Assembly: GCA_017532025.1 (NCBI GenBank)
Contig: JAFXJX010000006.1
Span: forward strand, 1 to 32,295
DNA: 32,295 nucleotides
Direction: 5' to 3'
Source of the DNA: Clostridia bacterium
GTDB taxonomy: Bacteria > Bacillota > Clostridia > Oscillospirales > CAG-272
Shown here: positions 13,024 through 21,097 of the stretch, piece by piece
How positions within the stretch are numbered: the first letter of the stretch is position 1
Layout: each line of letters begins with the position of its first letter
Notes under the pieces: generated by a model
What the model was told of the DNA's origin: nothing
What the model saw: the letters and a program-made list of their open reading frames with translations, nothing else
The model's database searches: none
Translations under genes and position numbers: made by a program

Positions 13024-14337
13024 ATGGAAACGCTACTTATTTTATCAGTAGCTCTTTTTGCAGGATTGATGCTTTCCCGTTTGGCAAAGGTAATGCAGCT
13101 TCCTGCTGTCACAGCTTACCTTGTTGCCGGTATCCTGATCGGTCCGTATTTGCTTGGCAAATTGGGTATTCACGGTCTCGGTTTTACCAGCATGGATGAA
13201 ATCCATACTTTTTCTCTTCTGTCAGATATCGCACTTGGTTTCATTGCGTTCTCCATCGGTAATGAATTCCGTCTTTCCCAACTGAAGAAAACAGGCAAAC
13301 AAGCAACCGTCATCGGCATTTTCCAAGCAGTGTTTACCACACTTTTGGTAGATGCTTGTCTGATTGGACTTCATTTCCTGATTCCCGATAAATTCCCACT
13401 TCCCGCTGCAATCATCTTGGGTGCTATCGCTTCTGCCACAGCGCCTGCTGCCACTTTGATGGTTGTCAGACAATATAAGGCCAAAGGTCCTCTTACCGAT
13501 ATTCTTCTTCCCATCGTTGCGCTTGATGATGCCGTTGGTCTTGTGTTGTTTGCCGTTTCATTTGGGATTGCCAACGCTATGATCAAAGGTTCGGTTGATT
13601 TTATTTCCATGATTTTGGAACCGGTTCTCGAAGTTGTTTTCTCGTTGCTTCTCGGTTTTGTTATGGGGCTTTTCTTCTCCTTCTTCGAAAAATTCTTCCA
13701 TTCTCGTTCCAAACGTCTTGCTATGTCTGTCACCTTTGTTCTTCTGACAGTTGCGCTTTCCATGCTTGAGTTTGAAATATTCGGCGTACACATTGTGTTT
13801 TCTTCGCTTCTTGTCTGCATGATGCTCGGAACTGTCTTTTGCAACGTCTGCGATTTCTCGGAAGAACTTATGGACCGTATTGACAGATGGACCGCACCTC
13901 TTTTCATTCTATTCTTTGTTATCAGCGGCGCTGAGCTTGAACTTTCCATCTTCAAGGATTACATTATTGTGTTGATCGGTCTTGCTTATATCGTTTGCCG
14001 TTCCTTTGGTAAATACTTCGGCGCGCGTATCAGCTCAAAAGCCGTTCACTGTGACAATAACATTCAAAGATTTCTCGGTATCACACTTCTTCCCCAAGCC
14101 GGCGTTGCGCTTGGTATGGCAATGAAATCTCAGGCACTTGGTGAAGTTGGCATTATTGTTGCCAACATCACCCTCTTCGGTGTGTTGATCTACGAACTGA
14201 TCGGCCCGCTTCTCACCAAGATTTCTCTTACCAATGCAGGGGAAATTCAGCCCGAAGGTAAGGTTAGCGCGCGTGATCAAATCCGTAAAGAAATGGAAGC
14301 CAAAAAGGCTCTCTCCGAGCAAAATCAAACCAAATAA
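13024..14337 (+). CDS. CPA2-family cation:proton antiporter
   Basis: A 437-residue membrane protein with about 12 hydrophobic segments, the size and layout of the CPA2 (NapA/KefB-type) exchanger core. Key features: LPAVTAYLVAGILIGPYLLG near residues 26-45, SDIALGFIAFSIGNEF, the unwound-helix segment ATAPAATLMVVRQY around 138-151, and the paired acidic residues IVALDDAVGL (Asp168-Asp169) that mark electrogenic exchangers. The C-terminus is a short charged cytoplasmic tail with no RCK/TrkA-N domain, unlike Kef channels. It likely exchanges Na+ or K+ for protons; the ion cannot be told from sequence. GGAGGTG lies six bases before the ATG. It is a single-gene unit between two terminators. Confidence 0.9.
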   Translation: METLLILSVALFAGLMLSRLAKVMQLPAVTAYLVAGILIGPYLLGKLGIHGLGFTSMDEIHTFSLLSDIALGFIAFSIGNEFRLSQLKKTGKQATVIGIFQAVFTTLLVDACLIGLHFLIPDKFPLPAAIILGAIASATAPAATLMVVRQYKAKGPLTDILLPIVALDDAVGLVLFAVSFGIANAMIKGSVDFISMILEPVLEVVFSLLLGFVMGLFFSFFEKFFHSRSKRLAMSVTFVLLTVALSMLEFEIFGVHIVFSSLLVCMMLGTVFCNVCDFSEELMDRIDRWTAPLFILFFVISGAELELSIFKDYIIVLIGLAYIVCRSFGKYFGARISSKAVHCDNNIQRFLGITLLPQAGVALGMAMKSQALGEVGIIVANITLFGVLIYELIGPLLTKISLTNAGEIQPEGKVSARDQIRKEMEAKKALSEQNQTK

Positions 14338-14340
14338 CAT

Positions 14341-14370
14341 AAAAACGGACAGTAGCTACTGTCCGTTTTT
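14341..14370. terminator. Shared bidirectional terminator (30-bp perfect palindrome)
   Basis: AAAAACGGACAGTAG is followed directly by its exact complement CTACTGTCCGTTTTT, a palindrome without a loop. It lies three bases after the antiporter stop and touches the stop codon of the convergent leucine-rich-repeat gene, ending both transcripts. Confidence 0.85.
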
Positions 14371-15008
14371 TATATCAATTTTACTGTTTGAAAAGAGCTT
14401 TTTCCAAAAATTCTTACCAGATCATCACGAAAACACTTGGGAATTGTTATACACTTTAAGATCTCACATCCACGAAAAGCATCTTCTTCGATTCTGACAA
14501 CCGAAGACGGAATTACCACTTCAGTAAGCTTCTTGTTGTTATAAAAAGCTCTTTTGCCGATTCTTGTCAAGCCGTCAGGCAATCGAATCGCTTCAAGACT
14601 TTCACAAAAAGCGAAGGCTTCCATGTGAATCTCTGTCACAAACGGCATGGCAAAGACCTTCAATAAGGAACACCCGTAAAAAAATCGACTGCCAATCTTT
14701 TCTGTCTGCTCAGGCAATACCACCGATTCAAGCGATGTACAGCCGCAAAAAAGTCCGGCGCCTAAATTCACCACCGATTCCGGAATTGCCATGTCACGCA
14801 AAGCCGTACAGCCACTAAAAGCATATTGTCTGATACGTAAAAGGCTTTGAGGAAACATCACTTCGCTAAGATTTTGGCAATTCTGAAAAACAAATTCATC
14901 AAGCACTGAAACCCCTTCGGCAATCTTCGCACAAACAAGCGTGCGATTGGGAATGTCTTTTGCCTTAAGAATCTGTGAAACGCCTGTTACCATGATATCC
15001 GAACACAT
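14370..15008 (-). CDS. BspA-type leucine-rich-repeat protein
   Basis: The 212-residue protein is built of about seven repeats of the LRR_5 (BspA, Treponema pallidum) type, each near 23 residues, with the pattern I-x-x-x-A-F-x-x-C-x-x-L-x-x-V-x-I-P-x-x-V, for example IRQYAFSGCTALRDMAIPES, IGKRAFYNNKKLTEVVIPSS and IEEDAFRGCEILKCITIPKC. Unlike most BspA-like surface proteins it has no signal peptide, anchor or membrane segment, so it appears cytoplasmic. Such repeats bind proteins; the partner is unknown. The ATG at 15008 is six bases after the pnuC stop, with GGAAAT in the pnuC end, making it the last gene of the radical SAM-azlCD-pnuC operon. Confidence 0.85.
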   Translation of the reverse strand: MCSDIMVTGVSQILKAKDIPNRTLVCAKIAEGVSVLDEFVFQNCQNLSEVMFPQSLLRIRQYAFSGCTALRDMAIPESVVNLGAGLFCGCTSLESVVLPEQTEKIGSRFFYGCSLLKVFAMPFVTEIHMEAFAFCESLEAIRLPDGLTRIGKRAFYNNKKLTEVVIPSSVVRIEEDAFRGCEILKCITIPKCFRDDLVRIFGKSSFQTVKLI

Positions 15009-15014
15009 AAACGC

Positions 15015-15710
15015 TTATTTCCTTTCGCCGTTTTGTCTTTTCTTGCGTTTCTGCCAACTGATAAATCCGTAGAGATCATTTATCATAAATACCGCAAAAC
15101 AAACAATCATGGGTATATATGAAAGATCCCGTATGGATGCCAAAACCCATAAAACGATCAAAACCAAATCATTGAGCGTATAACCAAGAGCGTAAAAAGG
15201 ACTGCGTAAAAAGGTAAGCGATGCTGCCACAAAACTTGTTGTCACAGAGATTGTACTAAACAGTAAGCTTTGTGTTCCCAAATATTTCAAAATAAAATAG
15301 AAAACAACCGTAACCACAACCGAGAAAAAAGAAAGCAGAAATATACTTCTTTTCGAAACAGAGGCAATCTTTACCTCGTGTGTATCATCATCAGTATGCC
15401 TAAGCCAAGACCAGATAGAAAGAACTGCCATTGGCATAGACATTCCGAGATAGGTCATCATTTCACCGTAATAAGAAAAACAATAGGATATAACCCCATA
15501 GAGAAAAGAAAACAGAATAATGAGAAACTGCCCAAGTATATGACCTTTTGCCAAAAACACAAGTGCCGTCACGCCAACAAGTGAAGCAAATAAGGAAAGA
15601 AACTCTTTTTCGGGAACAAACATGAAGCATATGATCACCGCAACCACTGATGCACTCCAAAGCCCCCATTCAAAACGGTTTAATAACGAAAACGGATTGT
15701 GTTTTTTCAC
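15015..15710 (-). CDS. pnuC: PnuC-family nicotinamide riboside transporter
   Basis: A 231-residue protein with about seven membrane segments. The segment LAKGHILGQFLIILFSFLYGVISYCFSYYGEMMTYLGMSMPMAVLSIWSWLRH is long and typical of the Firmicutes branch of PnuC, in which vitamin-like substrates (nicotinamide riboside) enter by facilitated diffusion and are trapped by phosphorylation. A second similar half (YALGYTLNDLVLIVLWVLASIRDLSYIPMIVCFAVFMINDLYGFISW) follows the pseudo-repeat of the fold. The start is GTG at 15710 with AAGGAG seven bases upstream, overlapping the azlD stop. The C-terminus is very basic (KRKKRQNGERK). It sits between azlD and the leucine-rich-repeat gene; no nicotinamide riboside kinase is nearby. 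Confidence 0.85.
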   Translation of the reverse strand: MKKHNPFSLLNRFEWGLWSASVVAVIICFMFVPEKEFLSLFASLVGVTALVFLAKGHILGQFLIILFSFLYGVISYCFSYYGEMMTYLGMSMPMAVLSIWSWLRHTDDDTHEVKIASVSKRSIFLLSFFSVVVTVVFYFILKYLGTQSLLFSTISVTTSFVAASLTFLRSPFYALGYTLNDLVLIVLWVLASIRDLSYIPMIVCFAVFMINDLYGFISWQKRKKRQNGERK

Positions 15711-15720
15711 AATAGACTCC

Positions 15721-16035
15721 TTAATTCAAAGTTATCATAATAAGGTCTGTCATTAACGACAACGCACAGCAAACGAAAGCGACAAGCGTCAAACCCTTCC
15801 CTTGCAAGGCCAAAACACCGCCTGCGATAAGTCCGAGCGAAGCGGCAAGCATATTTCCTGTTGCCAAAACAGCGGCAGGAAAGGTCATAGCGGCAAGCAC
15901 CGTATACGGTATGTAATAAAGGAACGATCGAATAAAACGATTTTTGATCTTTTTCCGCATAAGAGCAAACGGAAGAGCACGAACCAAATAGGTTGACCCT
16001 ACCAGTATGACAAGATAAATAAAAAATTCTCTCAT
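15721..16035 (-). CDS. azlD: AzlD-family branched-chain amino acid export subunit
   Basis: A 104-residue hydrophobic protein with four membrane segments. It begins FFIYLVILVGSTYLVRALPFALMRKK, the standard AzlD start, and has the YYIPYTVLAAMTFPAVL-like segment of the family. AzlD works with the larger AzlC to export branched-chain amino acids (and analogues such as azaleucine). Its ATG overlaps the azlC stop in an ATGA, so the two are translationally coupled and expressed as a pair. Full length for the family. Confidence 0.92.
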   Translation of the reverse strand: MREFFIYLVILVGSTYLVRALPFALMRKKIKNRFIRSFLYYIPYTVLAAMTFPAAVLATGNMLAASLGLIAGGVLALQGKGLTLVAFVCCALSLMTDLIMITLN

Positions 16036-16733
16036 GCTTCATTCTCCTCTTCATCATGCGGAAAAAGCCATGCACCGATCAAAGCCGCTACAATGGCACA
16101 AACACTTACCGCAATTCCCGACGATACGCGATTTAAGATAGGAAGATACACAAACATAACATGAAGAAGAATCGCAACAACAGTAACACAGAGCACCGCG
16201 CGTGAAGTTCTCGCCTTAGGTGCAATGATGGCAAGAAACATTCCGTAAATCGCAAGACATAACGAATTCATCAAAACCTCAGGCAAAATATTGCCGAGAA
16301 CGCTCCCGCCGAGTGTTCCAAGCGCCCATCCAAAATACGGCGCCACCGAAAGCCCAAAGAAAAACTTGGCATCCACCGTCTTTTCCGCACTGGCAACTGC
16401 AAAAATCTCGTCCGTCATAAAAAAGCCGAGAAGCCAACGCTTCATGCCGCTAAAAGATGCCGCCACCTTTTGCGAAAGCGAAACGGACATAAAAGAATAC
16501 CGAATGTTAATGGTAAGTTGCGAAAACAGCATTTCAAGATACTGCCCGGGATGAACCATCACCGAAATGCCCGCAAGCTGCCCCGCCGATGTTAACGTCA
16601 GCATAGAAATGATAACTGCCTGCCACCAAGAAAACCCATAAGAAACAGCCATAATACCAAAGGTAAACGATACCGATAAGTATCCAATGCCTATCGGTAT
16701 GCCGGCACGAAATCCGCGCGTAAATTCAGACAT
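16032..16733 (-). CDS. azlC: AzlC-family branched-chain amino acid exporter
   Basis: A 233-residue integral membrane protein. Family features include FRAGIPIGIGYLSVSFTFGIMAVSYGFSWWQAVIISM at the N-terminus, SAGQLAGISVM, TINIRYSFMSVSLSQ (the conserved N-x-R-x-x-x-M-S segment) and MTDEIFAVA. It forms the exporter with AzlD. The start at 16733 has GGAAG about eight bases upstream; it lies 29 bases after the radical SAM gene, with no promoter between them, so it depends on the promoter at 17660. In Bacillus azlCD are controlled by AzlB; no such regulator is in this window. Confidence 0.92.
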   Translation of the reverse strand: MSEFTRGFRAGIPIGIGYLSVSFTFGIMAVSYGFSWWQAVIISMLTLTSAGQLAGISVMVHPGQYLEMLFSQLTINIRYSFMSVSLSQKVAASFSGMKRWLLGFFMTDEIFAVASAEKTVDAKFFFGLSVAPYFGWALGTLGGSVLGNILPEVLMNSLCLAIYGMFLAIIAPKARTSRAVLCVTVVAILLHVMFVYLPILNRVSSGIAVSVCAIVAALIGAWLFPHDEEENEA

Positions 16734-16762
16734 ACTGTTTCACTTCCTTTCAAGAGTTACCG

Positions 16763-17602
16763 TCAGTCGCCCAGCGACCACCTTTGTGCATAGCCGCATC
16801 TGCGGCATAATTCTTCACTTGCTGTGCGACACTCGAATCCTTTTTTGATTGCCTGTGCACGCAGTGAAGACAAAATGTCATCAAGCGGTGTTTGAAACAA
16901 GTTACCAAGCGCGACCACACCGTCGCTATCAAGACAGCATGGCACAACTGTACCATCACATAGAATTCCAAAATGGTCGCGCATGCCATAGCAAAAGACA
17001 TTCTTGTCATACATAGTAGCTTCCTTGTCGGGCCATATAAAACGGTCGCCCCATTCCAAAAAAAGCTTGTTTCTGATTTTAACTCCGCGAGAGTTTTCTC
17101 TCCATTCTCCCGGAAGTTGATTCTTTAAGAACAACATCACGCGATCGTTCAAACCGTTATCATAGCCGCTGTTCCAAAGACGAAATACAATAATCACGCC
17201 TAACGCGTCAGCCTTTTTTGCAAAATCGACTACGCGATTCATATATGCCGCAAAGACACTTTCGTCAGCATCTTCAAGACTATGAACCGAAATGTTAACT
17301 TTGTGTACACCGGCTTTCAAAATCTCATCCCCAAACTTCTCTATCAAAGTACCGTTGGTGGTAATCATCGAATGAAAGCCTTTATCTTTTGCTGTTTTCA
17401 GAAAAAGCGGAAGTTCAGGATGTAACAAAGGCTCACCCATCAGATGGTAATAGATATATTGGGTCTTGCCTTGAAGTTCGTTCAGAATTGTTTGAAAGGC
17501 TTCGAGTGACATCATTTCTTTTTTCCGCGAATGACCGTGACAAAATGAACAGTTCATGTTACAAATGTTGGTAATCTCTACATAAACACGAGAGTATGAC
17601 AT
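16763..17602 (-). CDS. Radical SAM / SPASM-domain protein of unknown substrate
   Basis: The 279-residue protein carries the radical SAM motif CNMNCSFC (Cys14, Cys18, Cys21), the GEPLLHPEL segment that binds SAM, and the TTNGT strand. The C-terminal part has a SPASM-like cysteine set: VFCYG, ILCDGTVVPCCLD, the GNLF segment, then CRTASEELCRRCG, enough for one or two auxiliary Fe-S clusters. SPASM enzymes modify peptides or proteins, but several short ones act on small molecules. No precursor peptide gene is seen beside it. It heads an operon with azlC, azlD, pnuC and a leucine-rich-repeat gene. The ATG at 17602 has GGGGGAT a few bases upstream. Function not assigned. Confidence 0.85.
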   Translation of the reverse strand: MSYSRVYVEITNICNMNCSFCHGHSRKKEMMSLEAFQTILNELQGKTQYIYYHLMGEPLLHPELPLFLKTAKDKGFHSMITTNGTLIEKFGDEILKAGVHKVNISVHSLEDADESVFAAYMNRVVDFAKKADALGVIIVFRLWNSGYDNGLNDRVMLFLKNQLPGEWRENSRGVKIRNKLFLEWGDRFIWPDKEATMYDKNVFCYGMRDHFGILCDGTVVPCCLDSDGVVALGNLFQTPLDDILSSLRAQAIKKGFECRTASEELCRRCGYAQRWSLGD

Positions 17603-17631
17603 AATATCCCCCTTTTCTGCAACATGCCCCT

Positions 17632-17660
17632 ATTATAGCATAGGGACTTTTACTTTTCAA
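17632..17660 (-). promoter_or_regulatory. Promoter of the radical SAM-azlCD-pnuC operon
   Basis: TTGAAA (17660-17655), 17-base spacer, TATAAT (17637-17632) on the minus strand. The -35 box lies in the last codons of the transposase remnant, so the operon may use a promoter created at the edge of the old insertion. Confidence 0.8.
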
Positions 17661-17868
17661 GAGTTTTACGTTTTATCAATTTACTTTGTTGAATTGTCAA
17701 TGATAGGTGATCAAACAAGTTTTCAAACAGGCTTTTGTGATCACACTTCTTTTGAAGCAAGGCGTTGGTGAATTCAGAACCGTTATCCCTCTGTATTTCT
17801 CTAATGGGAAAAGGACATTTCTTTATCAAATTAGCGAGAAACTGTGCCGAGTTGTAGGTACAATAAAA
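17650..17868 (-). pseudogene. Remnant of a DDE transposase (IS481-like integrase core)
   Basis: One minus-strand frame with no start codon runs 17868-17650. Its translation, TYNSAQFLANLIKKCPFPI followed by REIQRDNGSEFTNALLQ and HKSLFENLFD, matches the middle of integrase-core transposases of the IS481-like group, including the catalytic Asp in the D-N-G-S-E-F-T motif. The first catalytic Asp, the final catalytic Glu with its HNGKVER motif, and both ends are missing. After LFENLFD the similarity stops. No inverted repeats or target duplication are visible. The remnant begins right at the terminator of the neighbouring P-loop gene. Family assignment within the integrase core group is from memory and could be IS3-like instead. 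Confidence 0.8.
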
Positions 17869-17896
17869 AAGACTCGGAAAAATCCGAGTCTTTTTT
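17865..17896 (-). terminator. Terminator of the P-loop protein gene
   Basis: GACTCGGA, AAAA loop (read on the plus strand) and TCCGAGTC, extended by A/T pairs to about 14 bp, with T-runs on either strand. It lies 15 bases after the stop of the P-loop gene. Confidence 0.85.
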
Positions 17897-17911
17897 TATT
17901 GTATCATCCAA

Positions 17912-18322
17912 TTATGCAACATACGCTTTGAGACCATCGGGAAGATCGGCAGAATCAAGCGAGAGTGTCAAGGTGAGATTGATGTTGTTGGGAGCAAGAA
18001 TAGCATCTGCTTCTTTCACGAACTGCTCAATCAAAGCAAGATCTCTTTGGCAGATTCTCATTGTGCCATCAACAAAAATATCAGTAATATCGTAATTGCT
18101 GGCGCATACGCCGCAAACAAATCCGTAAAGCGAATTAGCGGTGGTGATATTATAATCATCTGCATTGATCAGTCTTACACTGCGTGTAATTTCGTGAATC
18201 AGATTGCTACCCTTCTGAATGCATACAACAGCACCCTTTGTGGTCTCTGCAGCAGTATTGACTAAGTTGATAAGTGTTTTTGTTTTGCCGGAACCTTTCA
18301 GTCCTACGATCATTTTAACCAT
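17912..18322 (-). CDS. Small P-loop NTPase-like protein of unknown function
   Basis: The 136-residue protein starts MVKMIVGLKGSGKTKTLINL, with a Walker A loop GLKGSGKT at residues 7-14. A possible Walker B is DIFVDG near residue 83. It also has ITTANSLYGFVCGVCASNYD in the middle. The size is too small for a full ATPase of a known class; similar short clostridial proteins are often mislabelled as PilT-like. There is no signal peptide or membrane segment. GGGAG precedes the ATG by nine bases, and its own promoter and terminator make it a single-gene unit next to pgi. Confidence 0.75.
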   Translation of the reverse strand: MVKMIVGLKGSGKTKTLINLVNTAAETTKGAVVCIQKGSNLIHEITRSVRLINADDYNITTANSLYGFVCGVCASNYDITDIFVDGTMRICQRDLALIEQFVKEADAILAPNNINLTLTLSLDSADLPDGLKAYVA

Positions 18323-18352
18323 AATTTTTATCTCCCTTCAGGACTTTTTTCT

Positions 18353-18381
18353 ATTATAATATAAAATGTTTCTGATTTCAA
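18353..18381 (-). promoter_or_regulatory. Promoter of the P-loop protein gene
   Basis: TTGAAA (18381-18376), 17-base spacer, TATAAT (18358-18353) on the minus strand, about 30 bases before the start codon. Confidence 0.8.
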
Positions 18382-18403
18382 TAGTCAAAATAAACAAATA
18401 AAA

Positions 18404-19744
18404 TTACATTTTTTTGGCAAGCTCGCCACGAAGCTTTTCGTGCTCTTCTCCGGGCTTTCCGAGCAGTGCAAACATATTCTTTTTGTATGCTTCCACACCG
18501 GGCTGATCAAACGGATTCACACCAAGCGTGTAGCCCGAAATCGCGCAAGCAAGCTCAAAGAAATAAACAAGATAACCAAATTCATACGCGCCTCTCTTTT
18601 CAAGCTCAAGCACGATATTGGGAACACCTCCGTCAACGTGAGCCATTGCCGTAGCCATAAAAGCGGTACGGTTGACATAGTGCAGATCCTTGCCTGCCAC
18701 AAAGTTCAAACCGTCAGAATTGCTCTCATCGTACGGAATTTCCATTTTATCGGAAGAATTCACAAGGTCAATTACCGTTTCAAACATAATACGGCTTCCC
18801 TCTTGAATGAACTGACCGAGTGAGTGAAGGTCGGTAGTAAAGGTGACCGATGCGGGGAAAACACCCTTATTATCCTTGCCTTCGCTTTCACCGTAGAGCT
18901 GTTTCCACCACTCTGCCGTCATGGCAAGCGAGCTTTCGTATGTGGCAAGAATTTCAACAGATTTTCCTTTTTCAAGGAGAATATTACGGATTGCCGCATA
19001 TTTATAGCAATCATTCTTTTCAATATCACACTCAGCGTACGCTTTCTTAGCGGCAAGTGCACCATTCAGCATATCGTAAACATCAATACCGGCAACCGCA
19101 ATCGGAAGAAGACCAACAGGGGTCAAAACAGAGAATCTGCCGCCCACATCGTCCGGCACAACAAAGGTTTCATATCCGTTGGCATCGGCAAGCTCTTTCA
19201 GCTTTCCTCTTGCCTTATCGGTTGTTACAAAAATTCTCTCAGCAGCGCCTTCCTTGCCGTATTTCTTTTCGAGAAGCTCACGGAACACGCGGAACGAAAT
19301 CGCAGGCTCGGTGGTTGTTCCCGATTTGGAAATAACATTGATGCAAATATCCTTGCCTTCGCAAATTTCAAGAAGCTCAGCAAGATTCGATGCCGAAATA
19401 TCATTACCCGAGAAATAAATGTCGGGAGTATCTTTCTTCAAATTGTTATATCTTGCACTCTTGCAAAACTCAATCGCAGCACGCGCGCCAAGATAAGAAC
19501 CTCCAATACCGATGGCAATAAACACATCGCAACTCTTCTTAATCTTTTCCGCAGCCTGAACGAGTCTTGCGATCTCTTCTCTGTCAAAACCGTCGGGAAG
19601 CTCGGTCCAACCAAGAAAATCATTTCCCGCACCGCTCTTGTTCACAAGCGTTTCGTGTGCCGCTTCAATTCTCGGAGCAATACCGGCAAAATCCTCCTGG
19701 GTAATAAAATTTTTGAGATACTTGTCATTGAGTCTAATCGTCAT
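18404..19744 (-). CDS. pgi: Glucose-6-phosphate isomerase
   Basis: Pgi interconverts glucose 6-phosphate and fructose 6-phosphate in glycolysis. The 446-residue protein matches the short Firmicutes form. Sugar-phosphate-isomerase motifs are present: [34 protein letters not shown] binding the phosphate, [36 protein letters not shown], and the C-terminal [20 protein letters not shown] with the catalytic Lys. The ATG at 19744 has AGAAAGGA ten bases upstream; an in-frame ATG at 19792 would add 16 basic residues foreign to the family. A moderate promoter lies upstream. Confidence 0.97.
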   Translation of the reverse strand: MTIRLNDKYLKNFITQEDFAGIAPRIEAAHETLVNKSGAGNDFLGWTELPDGFDREEIARLVQAAEKIKKSCDVFIAIGIGGSYLGARAAIEFCKSARYNNLKKDTPDIYFSGNDISASNLAELLEICEGKDICINVISKSGTTTEPAISFRVFRELLEKKYGKEGAAERIFVTTDKARGKLKELADANGYETFVVPDDVGGRFSVLTPVGLLPIAVAGIDVYDMLNGALAAKKAYAECDIEKNDCYKYAAIRNILLEKGKSVEILATYESSLAMTAEWWKQLYGESEGKDNKGVFPASVTFTTDLHSLGQFIQEGSRIMFETVIDLVNSSDKMEIPYDESNSDGLNFVAGKDLHYVNRTAFMATAMAHVDGGVPNIVLELEKRGAYEFGYLVYFFELACAISGYTLGVNPFDQPGVEAYKKNMFALLGKPGEEHEKLRGELAKKM

Positions 19745-19821
19745 ATGCCTCAAATCCTTTCTTTTTTGGATAACACGCTTCACGCAAAGCATTCCTTTGC
19801 TGTAAAACGATTCCTACTTTA

Positions 19822-19850
19822 ATGATACTACAAACTCTAAAAAAACGCAA
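19822..19850 (-). promoter_or_regulatory. Possible promoter of pgi
   Basis: TTGCGT (19850-19845), 17-base spacer, TATCAT (19827-19822) on the minus strand; both boxes deviate from consensus. It gives a leader of about 70 bases. Confidence 0.55.
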
Positions 19851-19866
19851 GAGTTTTTTTGGATTT

Positions 19867-21012
19867 TTATTCCAACATTAAATAATTTGAAAGTGCTTTT
19901 TTCAAAAGACCGAAAAAAGTCATTTTGGGTATCGTCTCGCCCGCCGTAATATCGGCTTCGGCGATCACCAAGTCTTTCGACTTGTAAACAATCTTTCCAA
20001 TCACATCACCTTCATAAACAGGTGCCGTAACAGATTCAGCAAGTTGAATTTCATAGTTCAAGGTTCCTTTTTTCTCTTTGGGAAGCACTTTGGCAAGCGG
20101 TAAGGTTTTGCCGAATGACGCTCCTTTGACCCCACCTGTCACCCGAAAAGAAACGTTCTCTTGGTAAGAAAGCTCGACATAGCTGTAATTGGCAAATCCG
20201 TAATCAAACAGCCGTTTGGCTGTCAAATTACGCTTGTCGGATGATTCAGCCCCCATAATCACAGCAATCAGTTGAAGTCCGTCTCGCTTTGCTGTTGCAG
20301 AAATACAATACCCCGATTTAGAAGTAAATCCCGTTTTCAACCCGTTTGCGCCGCTATAAAAACGAACCAATTTGTTTGTATTGGTCAGTGTAAACGCACC
20401 GCCGCGAATCGTATCTTGCCAAATCGTAGTATAATTTAAAACCGACGGATGGTTAACGATCAATTCTCTCGACATCAGTGCAATATCGCGCGAAGACGTC
20501 AGGTGCGTTTCGGTGGTATCGTCAAGTCCGTTGGTATTGTCAAAATGAGTATTCTTCATACCAAGCGCCAAAGCTTTGGCATTCATTTGATCCACAAAAG
20601 CGCTCTCGCTTCCCGCCACAAATTCGGCAAGCGCCACCGCCGCATCGTTGGCAGAACACACCACCACCGATTTAACCATATCTTCCACACTCATCTTTTC
20701 CCCAACCTCAAGGAACACTTGTGAGCCACCCATACTTGCCGCACGGTCACTGACCGTAACCGCATCGGTCATTTTGATTTTCCCCGAATCAATCGCCTCA
20801 AACACGAGCAGCAAAGTCATCACTTTGGTAACCGATGCGGGATGCCGTACCTCGTCGGCGTTTTTTTCATATAATACCGTTCCCGATTCTGCCTCCATCA
20901 AAAGCACACTCGGTGCTTCCACTTCCACTCCATCGGCATAAACAGGAATCGGAAACAACAATACCATACATAAAAAAGCCATGAAAAAAGCAAGCCCTCT
21001 GAATCGTCTCAT
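19867..21012 (-). CDS. Serine-type D-Ala-D-Ala carboxypeptidase (DacA/DacF-like, PBP5 family)
   Basis: The enzyme trims the terminal D-Ala from peptidoglycan stem peptides outside the cell. From the ATG at 21012 the 381-residue precursor has a signal peptide ending near VYA at residue 26, then the penicillin-binding motifs in order: SVTK (Ser60-Lys63, nucleophile), SAN (Ser120-Asn122) and KTG (Lys226-Gly228). The DTTETHLTSSRDIALMSREL region is typical of family S11. A C-terminal all-beta domain (about 280-365) and the amphipathic tail FFGLLKKALSNYLMLE fit membrane association as in DacA and DacF. GGAAAGG nine bases upstream favours 21012 over the ATG at 21066. It lies 85 bases after the ABC-F gene without a clear promoter. 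Confidence 0.92.
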   Translation of the reverse strand: MRRFRGLAFFMAFLCMVLLFPIPVYADGVEVEAPSVLLMEAESGTVLYEKNADEVRHPASVTKVMTLLLVFEAIDSGKIKMTDAVTVSDRAASMGGSQVFLEVGEKMSVEDMVKSVVVCSANDAAVALAEFVAGSESAFVDQMNAKALALGMKNTHFDNTNGLDDTTETHLTSSRDIALMSRELIVNHPSVLNYTTIWQDTIRGGAFTLTNTNKLVRFYSGANGLKTGFTSKSGYCISATAKRDGLQLIAVIMGAESSDKRNLTAKRLFDYGFANYSYVELSYQENVSFRVTGGVKGASFGKTLPLAKVLPKEKKGTLNYEIQLAESVTAPVYEGDVIGKIVYKSKDLVIAEADITAGETIPKMTFFGLLKKALSNYLMLE

Positions 21013-21097
21013 ACACAACAACCTTTCCGTAAAAACACTTTTTCCTACTTGTCTTGTATGATTCAATTTTATGCTTGCCTTTTGTTTTTATTCCTTT

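Noticed and set aside
16763-17660. RiPP cluster led by the radical SAM/SPASM protein
   Set aside because: No short precursor-peptide frame with a ribosome binding site lies next to it, and no peptidase or ABC exporter is in the operon.
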